From positions 1-56,399 of the forward strand of contig JAFRLB010000009.1 of NCBI GenBank assembly GCA_017431405.1: a stretch of DNA of 56,399 nt, read 5' to 3'. The number at the start of each line of letters is the position of its first letter. Within the stretch, counting starts at the first letter, position 1. Position numbers and translations under genes: made by a program. Positions 22,372-30,836 of this stretch are shown here, piece after piece. This DNA is from Erysipelotrichaceae bacterium (GTDB lineage Bacteria; Bacillota_I; Bacilli_A; Erysipelotrichales; Erysipelotrichaceae). Below the pieces are notes generated by a model. That model worked only from the letters and a program-made list of their open reading frames with translations. It searched no databases and had not been told where the DNA came from.

Positions 22372-25071
22372 TTATTTTCTTTTATTTTTAGCAGCTAATC
22401 TGAAACACCACTTTACGATTTCAAGTACTGGAATTACCAGGAAGGCAAGTCCGAATGAAATCATGAATTCCTTGAAGCTTACAGCGGTGAAGCCAAACAG
22501 ATTTGTAAAGAATGGCAGGTAAATTACACCGCAAGTCAATACGATTGTTAAGGCTAAAGCTCCAATCAGCCACCAGTTTATGGTCTTCATCTTGAGTAAG
22601 GCACCACGCTGTGTACGCATGCTTACGGCATGGAACATTTCAACGAAGTTACATGTCAGGAAGGCCATTGTCATGCCATCAGCTGAACCGTTGGCCTGAA
22701 TGTCTGCGAAGTCAAGGAAGCCTTTTTCAAGATAGTCACCAATGAAGAATGAAGCCAGGATCAGACAGGCCATGAAGATACCCTGTAAAATCATATCAAC
22801 TCCTGCACCGCCGGCAAATACTGATTCATCAGAACTACGTGGCTTACGTTTCATGATACCGTCTTCAGCCTTTTCCATGCCTAATGCCAATCCTGGAGCG
22901 CTGTCGGTAACCATGTTTACCCATAACAGATGAGCAGCTGATAATACTTCAATGCCCATTGCAGAAGCAGCGAATACTACTAATACTTCTGACATATTGG
23001 TCGATAACTGGAACTGTAATACCTTTCTTACGTTATCGTAAATCTTTCTGCCTTCTTCAACAGCGTTTACGATGGTGGCGAAGTTATCATCAGCCAGTAC
23101 CATGTCACTGACACCCTTTGTAACATCGGTACCTGTAATACCCATGCCCATGCCAATGTCAGCGGCCTTAATGCTAGGAGCATCATTTACACCGTCACCA
23201 GTCATGGCTACGACATAACCCATGCTCTTGAATGCTCTTACGATTCTTGTCTTATGTTCAGGCTGAACTCTTGCCCAGACTGATACATGCTTAACTGTTT
23301 CAACTAATTCAGCATCACTCATTGTTTCCATGTCAGCGCCGATTCTTGCTTCGCTGGCGTCTGTGATGATGCCTAAATCCTTACCGATGGCTACTGCAGT
23401 GTCAATGTGGTCACCTGTGATCATTACAGGTCTGATTCCTGCATCACGGCATTCCTTGATGGCACCGTATACTTCCGGACGGCATGGGTCGATCATTCCG
23501 ACATAACCGATGAAGGTCAGGTTGTTTTCAAGTGTCTTTGCATCATAGTTTTCTGGTAACTGATCATATTCACGATATGCACAGCCTAAGACTCTTAATG
23601 CTCTGTCAGCGTATGACTTAACGCCGGCCAGGATCTCTTTCTTGTGTTCTTTTGTTAATTCGACAATTTCATGCTTCTCATTTAAGTAATGAGTACAATG
23701 TTCAAGTAATATTTCGGTAGCACCCTTGGTGTACTGAATGTATCCATTGCCCTTCTTGTGGACTGTTGACATCATCTTACGCATTGAATCGAATGGTGCT
23801 TCACCAACACGTGGCTGATCAAGTACCAGCTGCCATCTAGGCAGGTTGTTCTTGAATGCGTAGTTTACTAATGCTGCTTCAGTAGGTTCGCCAGTAGATT
23901 CTGTTTCGCCTTCTTCAATCTTAGCATCTGAACATAATGCCATGCCGGTTGCCAGTAATGGTAAGTCACTGGTGAACTGGTCAACAACAGTCATCTTATT
24001 CTGAGTTAATGTACCAGTCTTATCTGAACAGATGATCTGAGTACAGCCTAATGTTTCAACAGCAGTAAGTTTTCTGCTCAGGGCATTTCTCTTAGCCATG
24101 GCTGTAACACCGATTGACAGGATGATTGTTACAACAGCCGGTAATCCTTCAGGAATTGCGGCAACAGCTAAGGCAACTGCCATGATGAATGTATTTAATA
24201 CCAAGTCGAACATGTTAGCGCCGGTAGGGAATAATAATTCTCTGCCTACACCAAACAGGAATACGAATACACAGATTCCGACGACTAATTTTGTCAGAAC
24301 ACCGGAGAGTTCTTCCATCTTCTTCTGTAATGGTGTCTTTTCATCATCAGCTTCGTTTAAGGCATCAGCGATCTTACCCATTTCAGTATCCATGCCTGTA
24401 GCTACGATAACAGCAGTACCACGACCGTATACGATTGTTGAACCGCTGTATAACATGTTGGTACGGTCACCTAATGAAATGTCTAAGGCATTTTCCTGTA
24501 ACATTAAGATATCCATGATCTTATTAACAGGAACGCTTTCACCGGTCAGGGCAGCCTCTTCAACCTTTAATGAATGGCTTTCCAGAATACGGCAGTCAGC
24601 TGGAACTGCATCGCCGGCTTCAACGACAACTACGTCACCGACAACTAAGTCTTCTGACTTCAACACAACCTGCTGGCCATCTCTTAAGACCTTGCTGGTA
24701 GCGGCGGTCATTTCCTTCAGGGCATCAATTGCTTCTTCAGCCTTGCTTTCCTGAATAATGCCTAAGAGAGTATTAACGATTACAACAAACAGGATTATGA
24801 TCAGGTCTGCGTAAGATTCATTTGCATGATTTACGACGTTCTGATAAACAGTTGTGATGGTAGATAATCCTGCAGCTGCCAGTAACATGATGATCATTGG
24901 ATCCTTAATAGAATCAACGAACTTCTGAATGAATGTTTTCTTTGGCGGATCTGCCAGTTTGTTCTTACCGTTGGTTTCTAATCGTTTAGCTGCTTCAGCA
25001 TTCGACAGACCTTTTTCAGTGGATTTGACTTCCTCAAGGGTCTCATCGACGCTCTTTAAATAAAAGTTCAT
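22372..25071 (-). CDS. P-type cation-exporting ATPase (Ca2+/Mn2+ class)
   Basis: The 899-residue pump has the actuator motif ALTGES, the phosphorylation motif SDKTGTLT (Asp350) and the hinge MTGDGVNDAP. Helix 4 has AAIPEGLP and helix 6 has NMVTDSAPGLALG, as in P2-type Ca2+ pumps. The N-terminal cation-ATPase domain and the C-terminal helix bundle are complete. By sequence alone it would be called a calcium pump. However, its leader contains what looks like a Mn2+-sensing yybP-ykoY riboswitch, and characterised ATPases behind that element export Mn2+. I therefore infer Mn2+ (possibly with Ca2+) efflux. GGAGG lies 6 bp before the ATG. Confidence 0.9.
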   Translation of the reverse strand: MNFYLKSVDETLEEVKSTEKGLSNAEAAKRLETNGKNKLADPPKKTFIQKFVDSIKDPMIIMLLAAAGLSTITTVYQNVVNHANESYADLIIILFVVIVNTLLGIIQESKAEEAIDALKEMTAATSKVLRDGQQVVLKSEDLVVGDVVVVEAGDAVPADCRILESHSLKVEEAALTGESVPVNKIMDILMLQENALDISLGDRTNMLYSGSTIVYGRGTAVIVATGMDTEMGKIADALNEADDEKTPLQKKMEELSGVLTKLVVGICVFVFLFGVGRELLFPTGANMFDLVLNTFIMAVALAVAAIPEGLPAVVTIILSIGVTAMAKRNALSRKLTAVETLGCTQIICSDKTGTLTQNKMTVVDQFTSDLPLLATGMALCSDAKIEEGETESTGEPTEAALVNYAFKNNLPRWQLVLDQPRVGEAPFDSMRKMMSTVHKKGNGYIQYTKGATEILLEHCTHYLNEKHEIVELTKEHKKEILAGVKSYADRALRVLGCAYREYDQLPENYDAKTLENNLTFIGYVGMIDPCRPEVYGAIKECRDAGIRPVMITGDHIDTAVAIGKDLGIITDASEARIGADMETMSDAELVETVKHVSVWARVQPEHKTRIVRAFKSMGYVVAMTGDGVNDAPSIKAADIGMGMGITGTDVTKGVSDMVLADDNFATIVNAVEEGRKIYDNVRKVLQFQLSTNMSEVLVVFAASAMGIEVLSAAHLLWVNMVTDSAPGLALGMEKAEDGIMKRKPRSSDESVFAGGAGVDMILQGIFMACLILASFFIGDYLEKGFLDFADIQANGSADGMTMAFLTCNFVEMFHAVSMRTQRGALLKMKTINWWLIGALALTIVLTCGVIYLPFFTNLFGFTAVSFKEFMISFGLAFLVIPVLEIVKWCFRLAAKNKRK

Positions 25072-25088
25072 TCTTTCCTCCTTAACAT

Positions 25089-25115
25089 AAAAAAACCAAA
25101 CATCACCATGCTTGG
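25089..25115 (-). terminator. Leader terminator (riboswitch expression platform)
   Basis: On the minus strand CCAAGCAT and ATGTTTGG form an 8-bp stem with one G-T pair, a GGTG loop and seven T after it. It lies between the riboswitch and the ATPase ribosome site, so read-through decides expression. A further 10-bp hairpin (25127-25154) separates it from the aptamer. Confidence 0.75.
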
Positions 25116-25150
25116 AATTAATCAGCCATGCACAGTGAAATAATACTGTA

Positions 25151-25251
25151 CATGAGTCTCGTTAATTAAGATATGCCAGGGCTTTTTTAAGCCAGTGTTG
25201 TTGACATATCACTCTTTTGTGAAGAGTTAACTACTCCCTCAACCAAGTTGG
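25151..25251 (-). ncRNA. yybP-ykoY-type (Mn2+) riboswitch
   Basis: Read on the minus strand, this leader has the conserved blocks of the yybP-ykoY family in order. They are GAGGGAGTAG near the 5' end, a hairpin ACTCTT/AAGAGT, a helix GATATG/CATATC opening into TCAACA plus a GGCTT/GCC hairpin, a closing helix GTTAA/TTAAC, and finally CGAGACTC. The outer helix is TGAG/CTCA. Known members bind Mn2+ in the docked loops and activate Mn2+ exporters, including P-type ATPases. A terminator follows, so Mn2+ binding should prevent termination. The identification rests on remembered consensus and hand pairing. Confidence 0.8.
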
Positions 25252-25331
25252 ATTTTATCATAAAAAACGAGGCCTTTTCAAGATAAATAAAAAATAAACA
25301 AATAAAAATGAAGCGGTTGCTTCATTTTGTG

Positions 25332-26000
25332 TTACTGAGCTGTCTTTTTCTTAGGTTTTATGGCCTTTAGGACAATGTTGAATCCTGATAATAGGGTTGC
25401 ACTGATTAATACGCCGGCTATGATGTCGATGAACCAGTGAACTCCTGAGAACAGTCTTCCAACAACGGTAATAATGGCTAAGGCATAGAATACGATGCTT
25501 ACGATTTTTCTTACTGAAGCATCCTTAAGGTATCTTCTTAATACCGGTGGAGCACTGCAGAAAACAACCAGTGCCAGCATTGTATGTGATGATGGGAAGC
25601 TGGCTTCTGGAGCAGTTTCACCAGGCATGATGATCGGACGGTAATTGATCTCAGCCTTTTCAAAAAGAACATACAGACCAATGACTATGACATATAAGAT
25701 TCCCAGAGCGATGACGTTTCTGTCAACCTTCTTTAAACTCTTGCCACTAATCAGCTGCATTAAGCCGATGAAACCGAAACCGCAACATACCAATATTGCC
25801 AGATAACCTAAGATGTTGGTTATTGTATAAAGTGCCATGTTGGTGCCGATCAGATCTCTGAAGAAGGCATTGAGGTGTGAGAAACCTACTGAGGTGTTGG
25901 CTGGTCCGATGACTGCCTTGTCAACGAAGCATACCAGTAGTGAGAATATGACTGTAACCAGTAACAGCACCAGAAAATTTGTATAATTCTTTGTTTTCAT
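25332..26000 (-). CDS. PAP2-family lipid phosphatase
   Basis: The membrane protein of about 222 residues has six hydrophobic segments and the three phosphatase motifs: KAEINYRP, SFPSSHTM, and GRLFSGVHWFIDIIAG with the catalytic His and Asp. Such enzymes dephosphorylate undecaprenyl pyrophosphate, phosphatidate or phosphatidylglycerophosphate on the outer face of the membrane. The ATG at 26000 is preferred because AGGA lies 8 bp upstream; the ATG at 26009 sits almost on that site. It precedes the riboswitch-controlled ATPase by 260 bp and is probably a separate unit. Confidence 0.86.
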   Translation of the reverse strand: MKTKNYTNFLVLLLVTVIFSLLVCFVDKAVIGPANTSVGFSHLNAFFRDLIGTNMALYTITNILGYLAILVCCGFGFIGLMQLISGKSLKKVDRNVIALGILYVIVIGLYVLFEKAEINYRPIIMPGETAPEASFPSSHTMLALVVFCSAPPVLRRYLKDASVRKIVSIVFYALAIITVVGRLFSGVHWFIDIIAGVLISATLLSGFNIVLKAIKPKKKTAQ

Positions 26001-26130
26001 AATTATCATCCTTTTTTACCATAGTATTATAACACTTTAGTATTTTAAAAAATATATCATTATATATTAATGGGCAGAGTGGAAACTGAAATACAAAATC
26101 ATTATAATTGTCATATCAAGAGGTGATATT

Positions 26131-26919
26131 ATGGCAGAATTAGCAGTATGTGTCAGTAATGATGGCAAAAGCAGCATCTATGAAATAATCGATGCCATTA
26201 AGGAAGCAGGCTTTAAGAAGGTCTTTGTGCAGTGGTATGACAAACAGTGGGATGGCCCTGACCAGCAGGCTCAGGTTGACTACTGTAAGAAGCTTGGCCT
26301 GGAAATAGTCTTTGCCCATCTTGGCTATCAGAGCATTAATGACATCTGGCTGGATACTGAAGTTGGCAGTCAGTTTGCGGAAAGATACAAAAAGGATCTT
26401 GATGATGTTAAGAGAAATGGCATTCCAATGGCAATGATGCATGCCTGCAGTAAGTTTGAACCGCCATATCCAAATGAATTAGGTTTGAGCCGTTTTCAGG
26501 AAGTTGTTGATTATGCCAATGAAATCGGTGTTGAGATCGGTTTTGAAAACACCAAGGTGCCTGGTTATCAGAAGTACCTGTTAAAGAATCTAAAGGGTAA
26601 GGCCGGGATCTGTCTGGACTTTGGTCATTGCCACGCTCACTTAAAGGATGAGTTTGACTTTGAATTCTTCAAAAATAAGATCACCAGCGTTCATTTGCAC
26701 GACAATTTCGGTGTAAAGGATGAACACTTACTGCCATTTGACGGTAACCTGGACTGGCAATGGGCTATGAGTGAATTAAAGAAGTCAGGCTATTCAGGAC
26801 CATTAACCCTGGAGATCGTATATCACCGTGATTATGTTGAAAAAATGAGTGTCAAAGAATTCTATAAGGAAGGTTATGCCAGAGGAATGAAACTGGCTGA
26901 AATGTTTGATAAGGCATGA
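26131..26919 (+). CDS. TIM-barrel sugar phosphate isomerase/epimerase-like protein
   Basis: The 262-residue protein matches the xylose-isomerase-like/AP-endonuclease-2 fold. Likely metal ligands occur at the barrel strands in EIGFENT, ICLDFGHCHAH, SVHLHDNFG and LTLEIVYH. AAGAGGTG precedes the ATG. The stop overlaps the ogt start (ATGA), so they are co-transcribed. The substrate (keto sugar, inositol derivative or a DNA lesion as in Nfo) is unclear. The size and motifs fit an isomerase rather than endonuclease IV, although a DNA repair neighbour leaves the second option open. Confidence 0.78.
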   Translation: MAELAVCVSNDGKSSIYEIIDAIKEAGFKKVFVQWYDKQWDGPDQQAQVDYCKKLGLEIVFAHLGYQSINDIWLDTEVGSQFAERYKKDLDDVKRNGIPMAMMHACSKFEPPYPNELGLSRFQEVVDYANEIGVEIGFENTKVPGYQKYLLKNLKGKAGICLDFGHCHAHLKDEFDFEFFKNKITSVHLHDNFGVKDEHLLPFDGNLDWQWAMSELKKSGYSGPLTLEIVYHRDYVEKMSVKEFYKEGYARGMKLAEMFDKA

Positions 26920-27377
26920 TCCATACTGAAACCATCAAAAGTCCGATAGGACAGTTAGTCATTAAGGCTGATGAAGAAGCAATCATTTCCATTGAAATTA
27001 GTGACGCCAATGAAAATAACAATGGAAATGAAATAACATCAGAAGCAGTTCGACAGTTAAAACAATACTTCAAAGGAGTGAGAAAGAGTTTTGATCTGCC
27101 TTTGAAGTTCAATACAACACCTTTCAGAAAAAGAGTATATGAAGCATTACTAAATGTGCCATACGGCTCAACGGTAAGTTACAGAGACCTTACCTACATG
27201 GCCGGTAACCGCAGAGGCTTTCAGGCAACCGGTCAGGCAATGCACTTCAATCCGATCATGATCGTAGTGCCTTGTCACAGAGTTATTAATTCAGACGGTT
27301 CAATCGGGGGCTATGGAAGTCATCTGGACATCAAGAAATATCTTCTGAACATGGAGTGTGGAAAAGAAATCTGGTAA
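26916..27377 (+). CDS. ogt: Methylated-DNA-protein-cysteine methyltransferase
   Basis: This 153-residue suicide repair protein transfers the methyl group from O6-methylguanine to its active-site cysteine. The signature VPCHRVI has the acceptor at about Cys120, followed by SIGGYG. The DNA-binding helix-turn-helix precedes it at VPYGSTVSYRDLTYMAG. It overlaps the TIM-barrel gene by 4 bp. The N-terminal domain is short and the Ada regulatory domain is absent, as in Ogt-type proteins. Confidence 0.9.
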   Translation: MIHTETIKSPIGQLVIKADEEAIISIEISDANENNNGNEITSEAVRQLKQYFKGVRKSFDLPLKFNTTPFRKRVYEALLNVPYGSTVSYRDLTYMAGNRRGFQATGQAMHFNPIMIVVPCHRVINSDGSIGGYGSHLDIKKYLLNMECGKEIW

Positions 27378-27390
27378 AAAGTAGATTATT

Positions 27391-27409
27391 TTCCTTAAAG
27401 GAATATAAT
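27391..27409 (+). promoter_or_regulatory. Inverted repeat abutting a -10 box upstream of tsaE
   Basis: TTCCTT-A-AAGGAA (27391-27403) is a perfect inverted repeat directly followed by a perfect TATAAT (27404-27409). No clear -35 is seen, so this could be an operator-bearing promoter for the t6A operon. Low certainty. Confidence 0.4.
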
Positions 27410-27428
27410 AATTAGATGTGGTGATAAT

Positions 27429-27887
27429 ATGAAGGAATTAAAAGTTATTACAAATACAGCTGAAGAAACCAGAAGCCTGGCTCAGAGGCTGGGAAGAAAC
27501 ATTGAAGAAAGTTTTCTGATCACCTTATCCGGTGAACTGGGAGCAGGTAAGACCACCTTTACTCAGGGCTTGGCCAAGGGTTTGGAAATAACCCGCAATG
27601 TTACTTCACCAACCTTTACCCTGATGAAGAACTATAAGGGCAGACTGCCGCTTTATCACATCGATGCCTACCGCCTGGAAGACATTGATCAGGATCTGGG
27701 TTTTGAAGAATACATAGATGGTGATGGGGTTTGCGTAATTGAATGGGCAAACTTCATTGAAAATGTACTTCCTGATGAATATCTGAACATTGATCTGACC
27801 ATCAATGATGATGACTCAAGAACAATCATCTTCAGAGCAAGGGGAAGTAAGTATGAGGAGGTACTTGATAAGTTATGTACACATTAG
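27429..27887 (+). CDS. tsaE: tRNA t6A37 threonylcarbamoyltransferase complex ATPase TsaE
   Basis: The 152-residue P-loop ATPase has Walker A GELGAGKTTF (35-44), followed by NVTSPTFTLMKNY and HIDAYRLE, the TsaE fingerprint. With TsaB and TsaD it forms the complex that adds threonylcarbamoyl to A37 of ANN-decoding tRNAs. It is first in the tsaE-tsaB-rimI-tsaD cluster, and tsaB overlaps it by 13 bp. Confidence 0.93.
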   Translation: MKELKVITNTAEETRSLAQRLGRNIEESFLITLSGELGAGKTTFTQGLAKGLEITRNVTSPTFTLMKNYKGRLPLYHIDAYRLEDIDQDLGFEEYIDGDGVCVIEWANFIENVLPDEYLNIDLTINDDDSRTIIFRARGSKYEEVLDKLCTH

Positions 27888-28468
27888 GAATAGATACATC
27901 TCATCAGTTCTTATTAGTTGCGCTGATTAAGGATGATGAATTAGTTGAAGGAGTACAGTTGGACTGCTTCAAGCATCAGTCTGAATATCTTGTACCGGAA
28001 GTAGACAAACTGTTAAGGAAACATGATCTTGATGCTTCTGACATCGACAGCTATGTCGTAGCCAAGGGACCTGGCAGTTATACCGGCGTAAGAATCGGCA
28101 TGACTTTGGCCAAGGTTGCCGGCAGTTTAATGAATAAGGAAGTTTATACCTTAAGCACCTTACAGCTATATGCCGGTCTGGATGACTGCTACGTCATCAT
28201 GGATGCCAGAGCCAAGAGAGTATATGTCGGTAAGTATCAGGGTGGTAAGGCATTAATGGAAGATACCATTTATACCAATGAAAAGATGAAGGAGATCATT
28301 AATGAGGGACATAAGGTCATTGGTGACTTGCATCTGTTTGGCAAGGATGATGTCTATGGTGATCTGTGTCAGCACTTTGTTGATCTGAAGCCATTCTGGC
28401 AGAAGGTCGATAACGTTGATCTGATGACACCGGTATATCTCAAGGAAAACGAGGAATACCTGAAGTGA
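27875..28468 (+). CDS. tsaB: tRNA t6A37 complex subunit TsaB
   Basis: This 197-residue actin/ASKHA-fold protein begins TLGIDTSHQF and has the motif KGPGSYTGVRIGMT typical of TsaB. It lacks the metal-binding histidines of TsaD, as expected for the dimerising scaffold subunit. It overlaps tsaE upstream by 13 bp and rimI downstream by 4 bp, so translation is coupled. Confidence 0.92.
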   Translation: MYTLGIDTSHQFLLVALIKDDELVEGVQLDCFKHQSEYLVPEVDKLLRKHDLDASDIDSYVVAKGPGSYTGVRIGMTLAKVAGSLMNKEVYTLSTLQLYAGLDDCYVIMDARAKRVYVGKYQGGKALMEDTIYTNEKMKEIINEGHKVIGDLHLFGKDDVYGDLCQHFVDLKPFWQKVDNVDLMTPVYLKENEEYLK

Positions 28469-28905
28469 TCCGTAAGCTAAGACATTCTGACCTTGACCAG
28501 GTAATGGAGATCGAAGAGAAGTGTTTCCATGATGCCTGGAAGAGAAAAGATTATGAATATGAGATAAATGACAATCCCTATGCCCAGTTATGGGTACTGG
28601 TAGTGGATGATAAGGTCATAGGTTACTATGATCTCTGGGTCACCTTTGAGCAGGCAGAGGTCGCAAACATTGCGGTATTGCCTGAATACCAGCATAGGGG
28701 ATATGGTAAGCAGTTAATGAAGCACCTGGAACAGAAGGCCATGGAAAACGGTTGTGAGACCATTGGCCTTGAAGTCAGAGTTTCAAACGCAGATGCCATA
28801 AGGCTTTATGAAAGCCAGGGTTTTTCGGTAATCAATACCAAGCCTGGCTATTATAAAAGCAATGGCACTTACGAAGACGCTTACCGCATGATGAAAGGAA
28901 TATAG
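28465..28905 (+). CDS. rimI: Ribosomal-protein-alanine N-acetyltransferase RimI-like
   Basis: This 146-residue GNAT acetyltransferase has the acetyl-CoA loop QHRGYGKQLM and the late motif LEVRVSNADAIRLYESQGF characteristic of RimI. RimI acetylates the N-terminus of ribosomal protein S18 in E. coli. Translation starts at GTG 28465, overlapping tsaB by 4 bp. Its place between tsaB and tsaD is the classic Firmicutes order. Confidence 0.92.
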   Translation: MIRKLRHSDLDQVMEIEEKCFHDAWKRKDYEYEINDNPYAQLWVLVVDDKVIGYYDLWVTFEQAEVANIAVLPEYQHRGYGKQLMKHLEQKAMENGCETIGLEVRVSNADAIRLYESQGFSVINTKPGYYKSNGTYEDAYRMMKGI

Positions 28906-28906
28906 T

Positions 28907-29911
28907 ATGAAAGATGTTATTCTTTTAGCACTTGAATCAAGCTGCGATGAAACGGCTTGTGCAATAGTAAAAAACGGCAAGGAAATTTTAAGCAGCAAGG
29001 TTGCCAGCCAGATCGATGTACATACCAGATATGGCGGGGTCGTACCGGAAGTAGCCAGCAGAATTCACATTGAAAACATCAGTATCATCATCAAGGAAGC
29101 CATTGAAGAAGCAGGCATCAGCATGGATGATGTAGATGGGATTGCGGTTACGGTTGGCCCTGGCTTGATCGGTTCACTGCACATTGGTGTATTGGCAGCC
29201 AAGACATTGGCCTGGGCATATCATAAGCCATTGATACCGGTTCAGCACTTGACCGGCCACATTTATGCCAATGCCTTTGTCGGTGACCTGCAGTTCCCGT
29301 TACTGGCCTTAGTTGTATCAGGCGGTCATACTGAACTTGTTCTGATGAAGGAAGACTATGACTTCCAGGTAATCGGTACAACTCAGGATGATGCCATTGG
29401 TGAAGCCTATGATAAGGTAGGAAGAGTACTTAACTTACCATATCCGGGCGGTCCAAAGGTTGATAAGCTTGCCAAAGAGGGAACACCAAGATATCAGTTA
29501 CCGAAAGTACATACTGATAACCCACTCAACTTCTCATTTTCCGGCTTAAAGTCAGCAGTACTTCAGAGCATCAAGAGACTGGAAAGAAATGGTGAGGAGC
29601 TAAGTGTTCCAGACATGTGCGCAAGCTTCCAGGAAGCTGCACTAGGCCACTTATGGTCAAGAGTTGAAAGCGTACTTGATGAATACGATGTAAAGCAGGT
29701 CGTATTGGCAGGCGGGGTTGCCGCAAACAGCCGTTTGAGAGAAATATGTACGGAAAAAATGAGCCAGAGAAAGAACGTTTCCTACATCATTCCACCATTG
29801 TCATGTTGTACCGATAATGCGGCAATGATAGGGGCCAGCGGCTACATTGCATATAAAAAAGGCATCTTCTGTGACCTTGATGTAGAAGCCGATCCATCTT
29901 TGGAAATGTAG
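28907..29911 (+). CDS. tsaD: tRNA t6A37 threonylcarbamoyltransferase TsaD
   Basis: The 334-residue catalytic subunit transfers threonylcarbamoyl from its AMP adduct to A37. The start motif ESSCDETACAIV, the substrate segment RYGGVVPEVASRIH, the metal ligands in HLTGHIYAN, and GGVAANSRLR are all present. Its length is normal. The gene starts one base after rimI, and rex follows after a short promoter-sized gap. Confidence 0.95.
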   Translation: MKDVILLALESSCDETACAIVKNGKEILSSKVASQIDVHTRYGGVVPEVASRIHIENISIIIKEAIEEAGISMDDVDGIAVTVGPGLIGSLHIGVLAAKTLAWAYHKPLIPVQHLTGHIYANAFVGDLQFPLLALVVSGGHTELVLMKEDYDFQVIGTTQDDAIGEAYDKVGRVLNLPYPGGPKVDKLAKEGTPRYQLPKVHTDNPLNFSFSGLKSAVLQSIKRLERNGEELSVPDMCASFQEAALGHLWSRVESVLDEYDVKQVVLAGGVAANSRLREICTEKMSQRKNVSYIIPPLSCCTDNAAMIGASGYIAYKKGIFCDLDVEADPSLEM

Positions 29912-29974
29912 ATATTCTGCTGTATCATTCGAGACACATTTGTGCTAGAATATCCATATAGGCGGTGAATAATC

Positions 29975-30610
29975 ATGCAACAACAGTACAGTATTGTGCC
30001 AAAGGCAACAATGCAACGGTATCCTATTTACCTGAAGGCATTGCGCAAGCTGCATTCTCAGAACGTGAGCAGGGTACTGTCATCAGAATTGAGTGAGCTA
30101 GTTAATATAGCTGCCACGACAATCAGAAGGGACTTGTCATTCATCGGTTGTCTTGGTAAACAGGGGTATGGTTATGACGTTGAGAAACTGATTCAGGTAT
30201 TTAATGAAAAACTTGGAACCGGTTTCGATGAAAAAATTATTTTAATAGGGGTTGGCAATTTAGGTCACGCTTTGTTAAACTATAACCGTTGGAATTACGT
30301 GGTCGGTGAAATAGTAATGGCCTTCGAGATCGATGAAGATCTGATTGGCGAAGTAAAGGGAATTCCTGTTTATCACATTGACCAGTTGGAAGAGAAAATT
30401 CCAAAGGATTGTCGTATCGCAATCCTGACCGCGTCAACTGACATCCAAGATGTTGTAGATCGATTATATAATTGCGGAGTACTGGGATTAATTGATTTTA
30501 CTCATCAGCACATCAGTGTTCCAAAGGGCATGATATTAAAGGAAATTGATATTGTGTCAAACATTCAGGAACTAGTCTTTGAGACAAACACATTGAAGAA
30601 ATTCAAATAG
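29975..30610 (+). CDS. rex: Redox-sensing transcriptional repressor Rex
   Basis: The 211-residue repressor has an N-terminal winged helix (IPKATMQRYPIYLKAL-like start, recognition helix in AATTIRRDLSFIG). It also has a C-terminal Rossmann domain with the NADH loop GVGNLGHALLNY. Rex reads the NADH/NAD+ ratio and represses fermentation and respiration genes when NADH is low. No convincing Rex operator was seen in the window, including upstream of rex itself, so its targets lie elsewhere. The T-box leader of asnS begins directly after its stop. Confidence 0.94.
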   Translation: MQQQYSIVPKATMQRYPIYLKALRKLHSQNVSRVLSSELSELVNIAATTIRRDLSFIGCLGKQGYGYDVEKLIQVFNEKLGTGFDEKIILIGVGNLGHALLNYNRWNYVVGEIVMAFEIDEDLIGEVKGIPVYHIDQLEEKIPKDCRIAILTASTDIQDVVDRLYNCGVLGLIDFTHQHISVPKGMILKEIDIVSNIQELVFETNTLKKFK

Positions 30611-30820
30611 ACGTAGAACAGAAAGCAATTTACGTTTACGAACTTAACAGCGAGAAACCGGTGGTGAGAGCGTTTCAGGTTCGGGTTAAATTGTAACAGT
30701 CTGGGAGTCGGGCTGGAGAACAGAGTAGACAGCCACGTAATCAAGGCGTTAACTGATAAGAGACCAAATTAAGGATGGTACCGCGTTACAGACGCTCCTT
30801 TTGAGGAGCGTTTTATTATT
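30611..30820 (+). ncRNA. T-box leader of asnS (specifier AAC)
   Basis: The leader contains the stem I landmarks AGCGAG and GGTGGTGAGAG within a GAAAC/GTTTC stem. The segment GTAACAGTCTGGGAGT has AAC at 30695-30697 followed by a purine, as a specifier codon should. The T-box sequence AAGGATGGTACCGCG is at 30771-30785. The terminator hairpin ACGCTCCT/AGGAGCGT (30792-30799 with 30804-30811) and a T tract follow. Uncharged tRNA-Asn would stabilise the antiterminator and turn on asnS. The promoter must lie within the end of rex. Confidence 0.93.
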
Positions 30821-30836
30821 TAGGAGGGTTATGATT

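Noticed and set aside
24098..24754. 218-codon open frame on the plus strand
   Set aside because: It lies fully inside the P-type ATPase gene on the other strand, has no ribosome site, and its composition is the antisense of conserved ATPase motifs.
29935..29944. CACATTTGTG as a Rex operator upstream of rex
   Set aside because: The half-sites have the opposite orientation to the Rex consensus TTGTGA-N6-TCACAA and only 4 bp each.
30801..30836. Upstream in-frame start for asnS
   Set aside because: It would begin inside the T-box terminator hairpin with no ribosome site; the AGGAGGG at 30822-30828 points to 30837.
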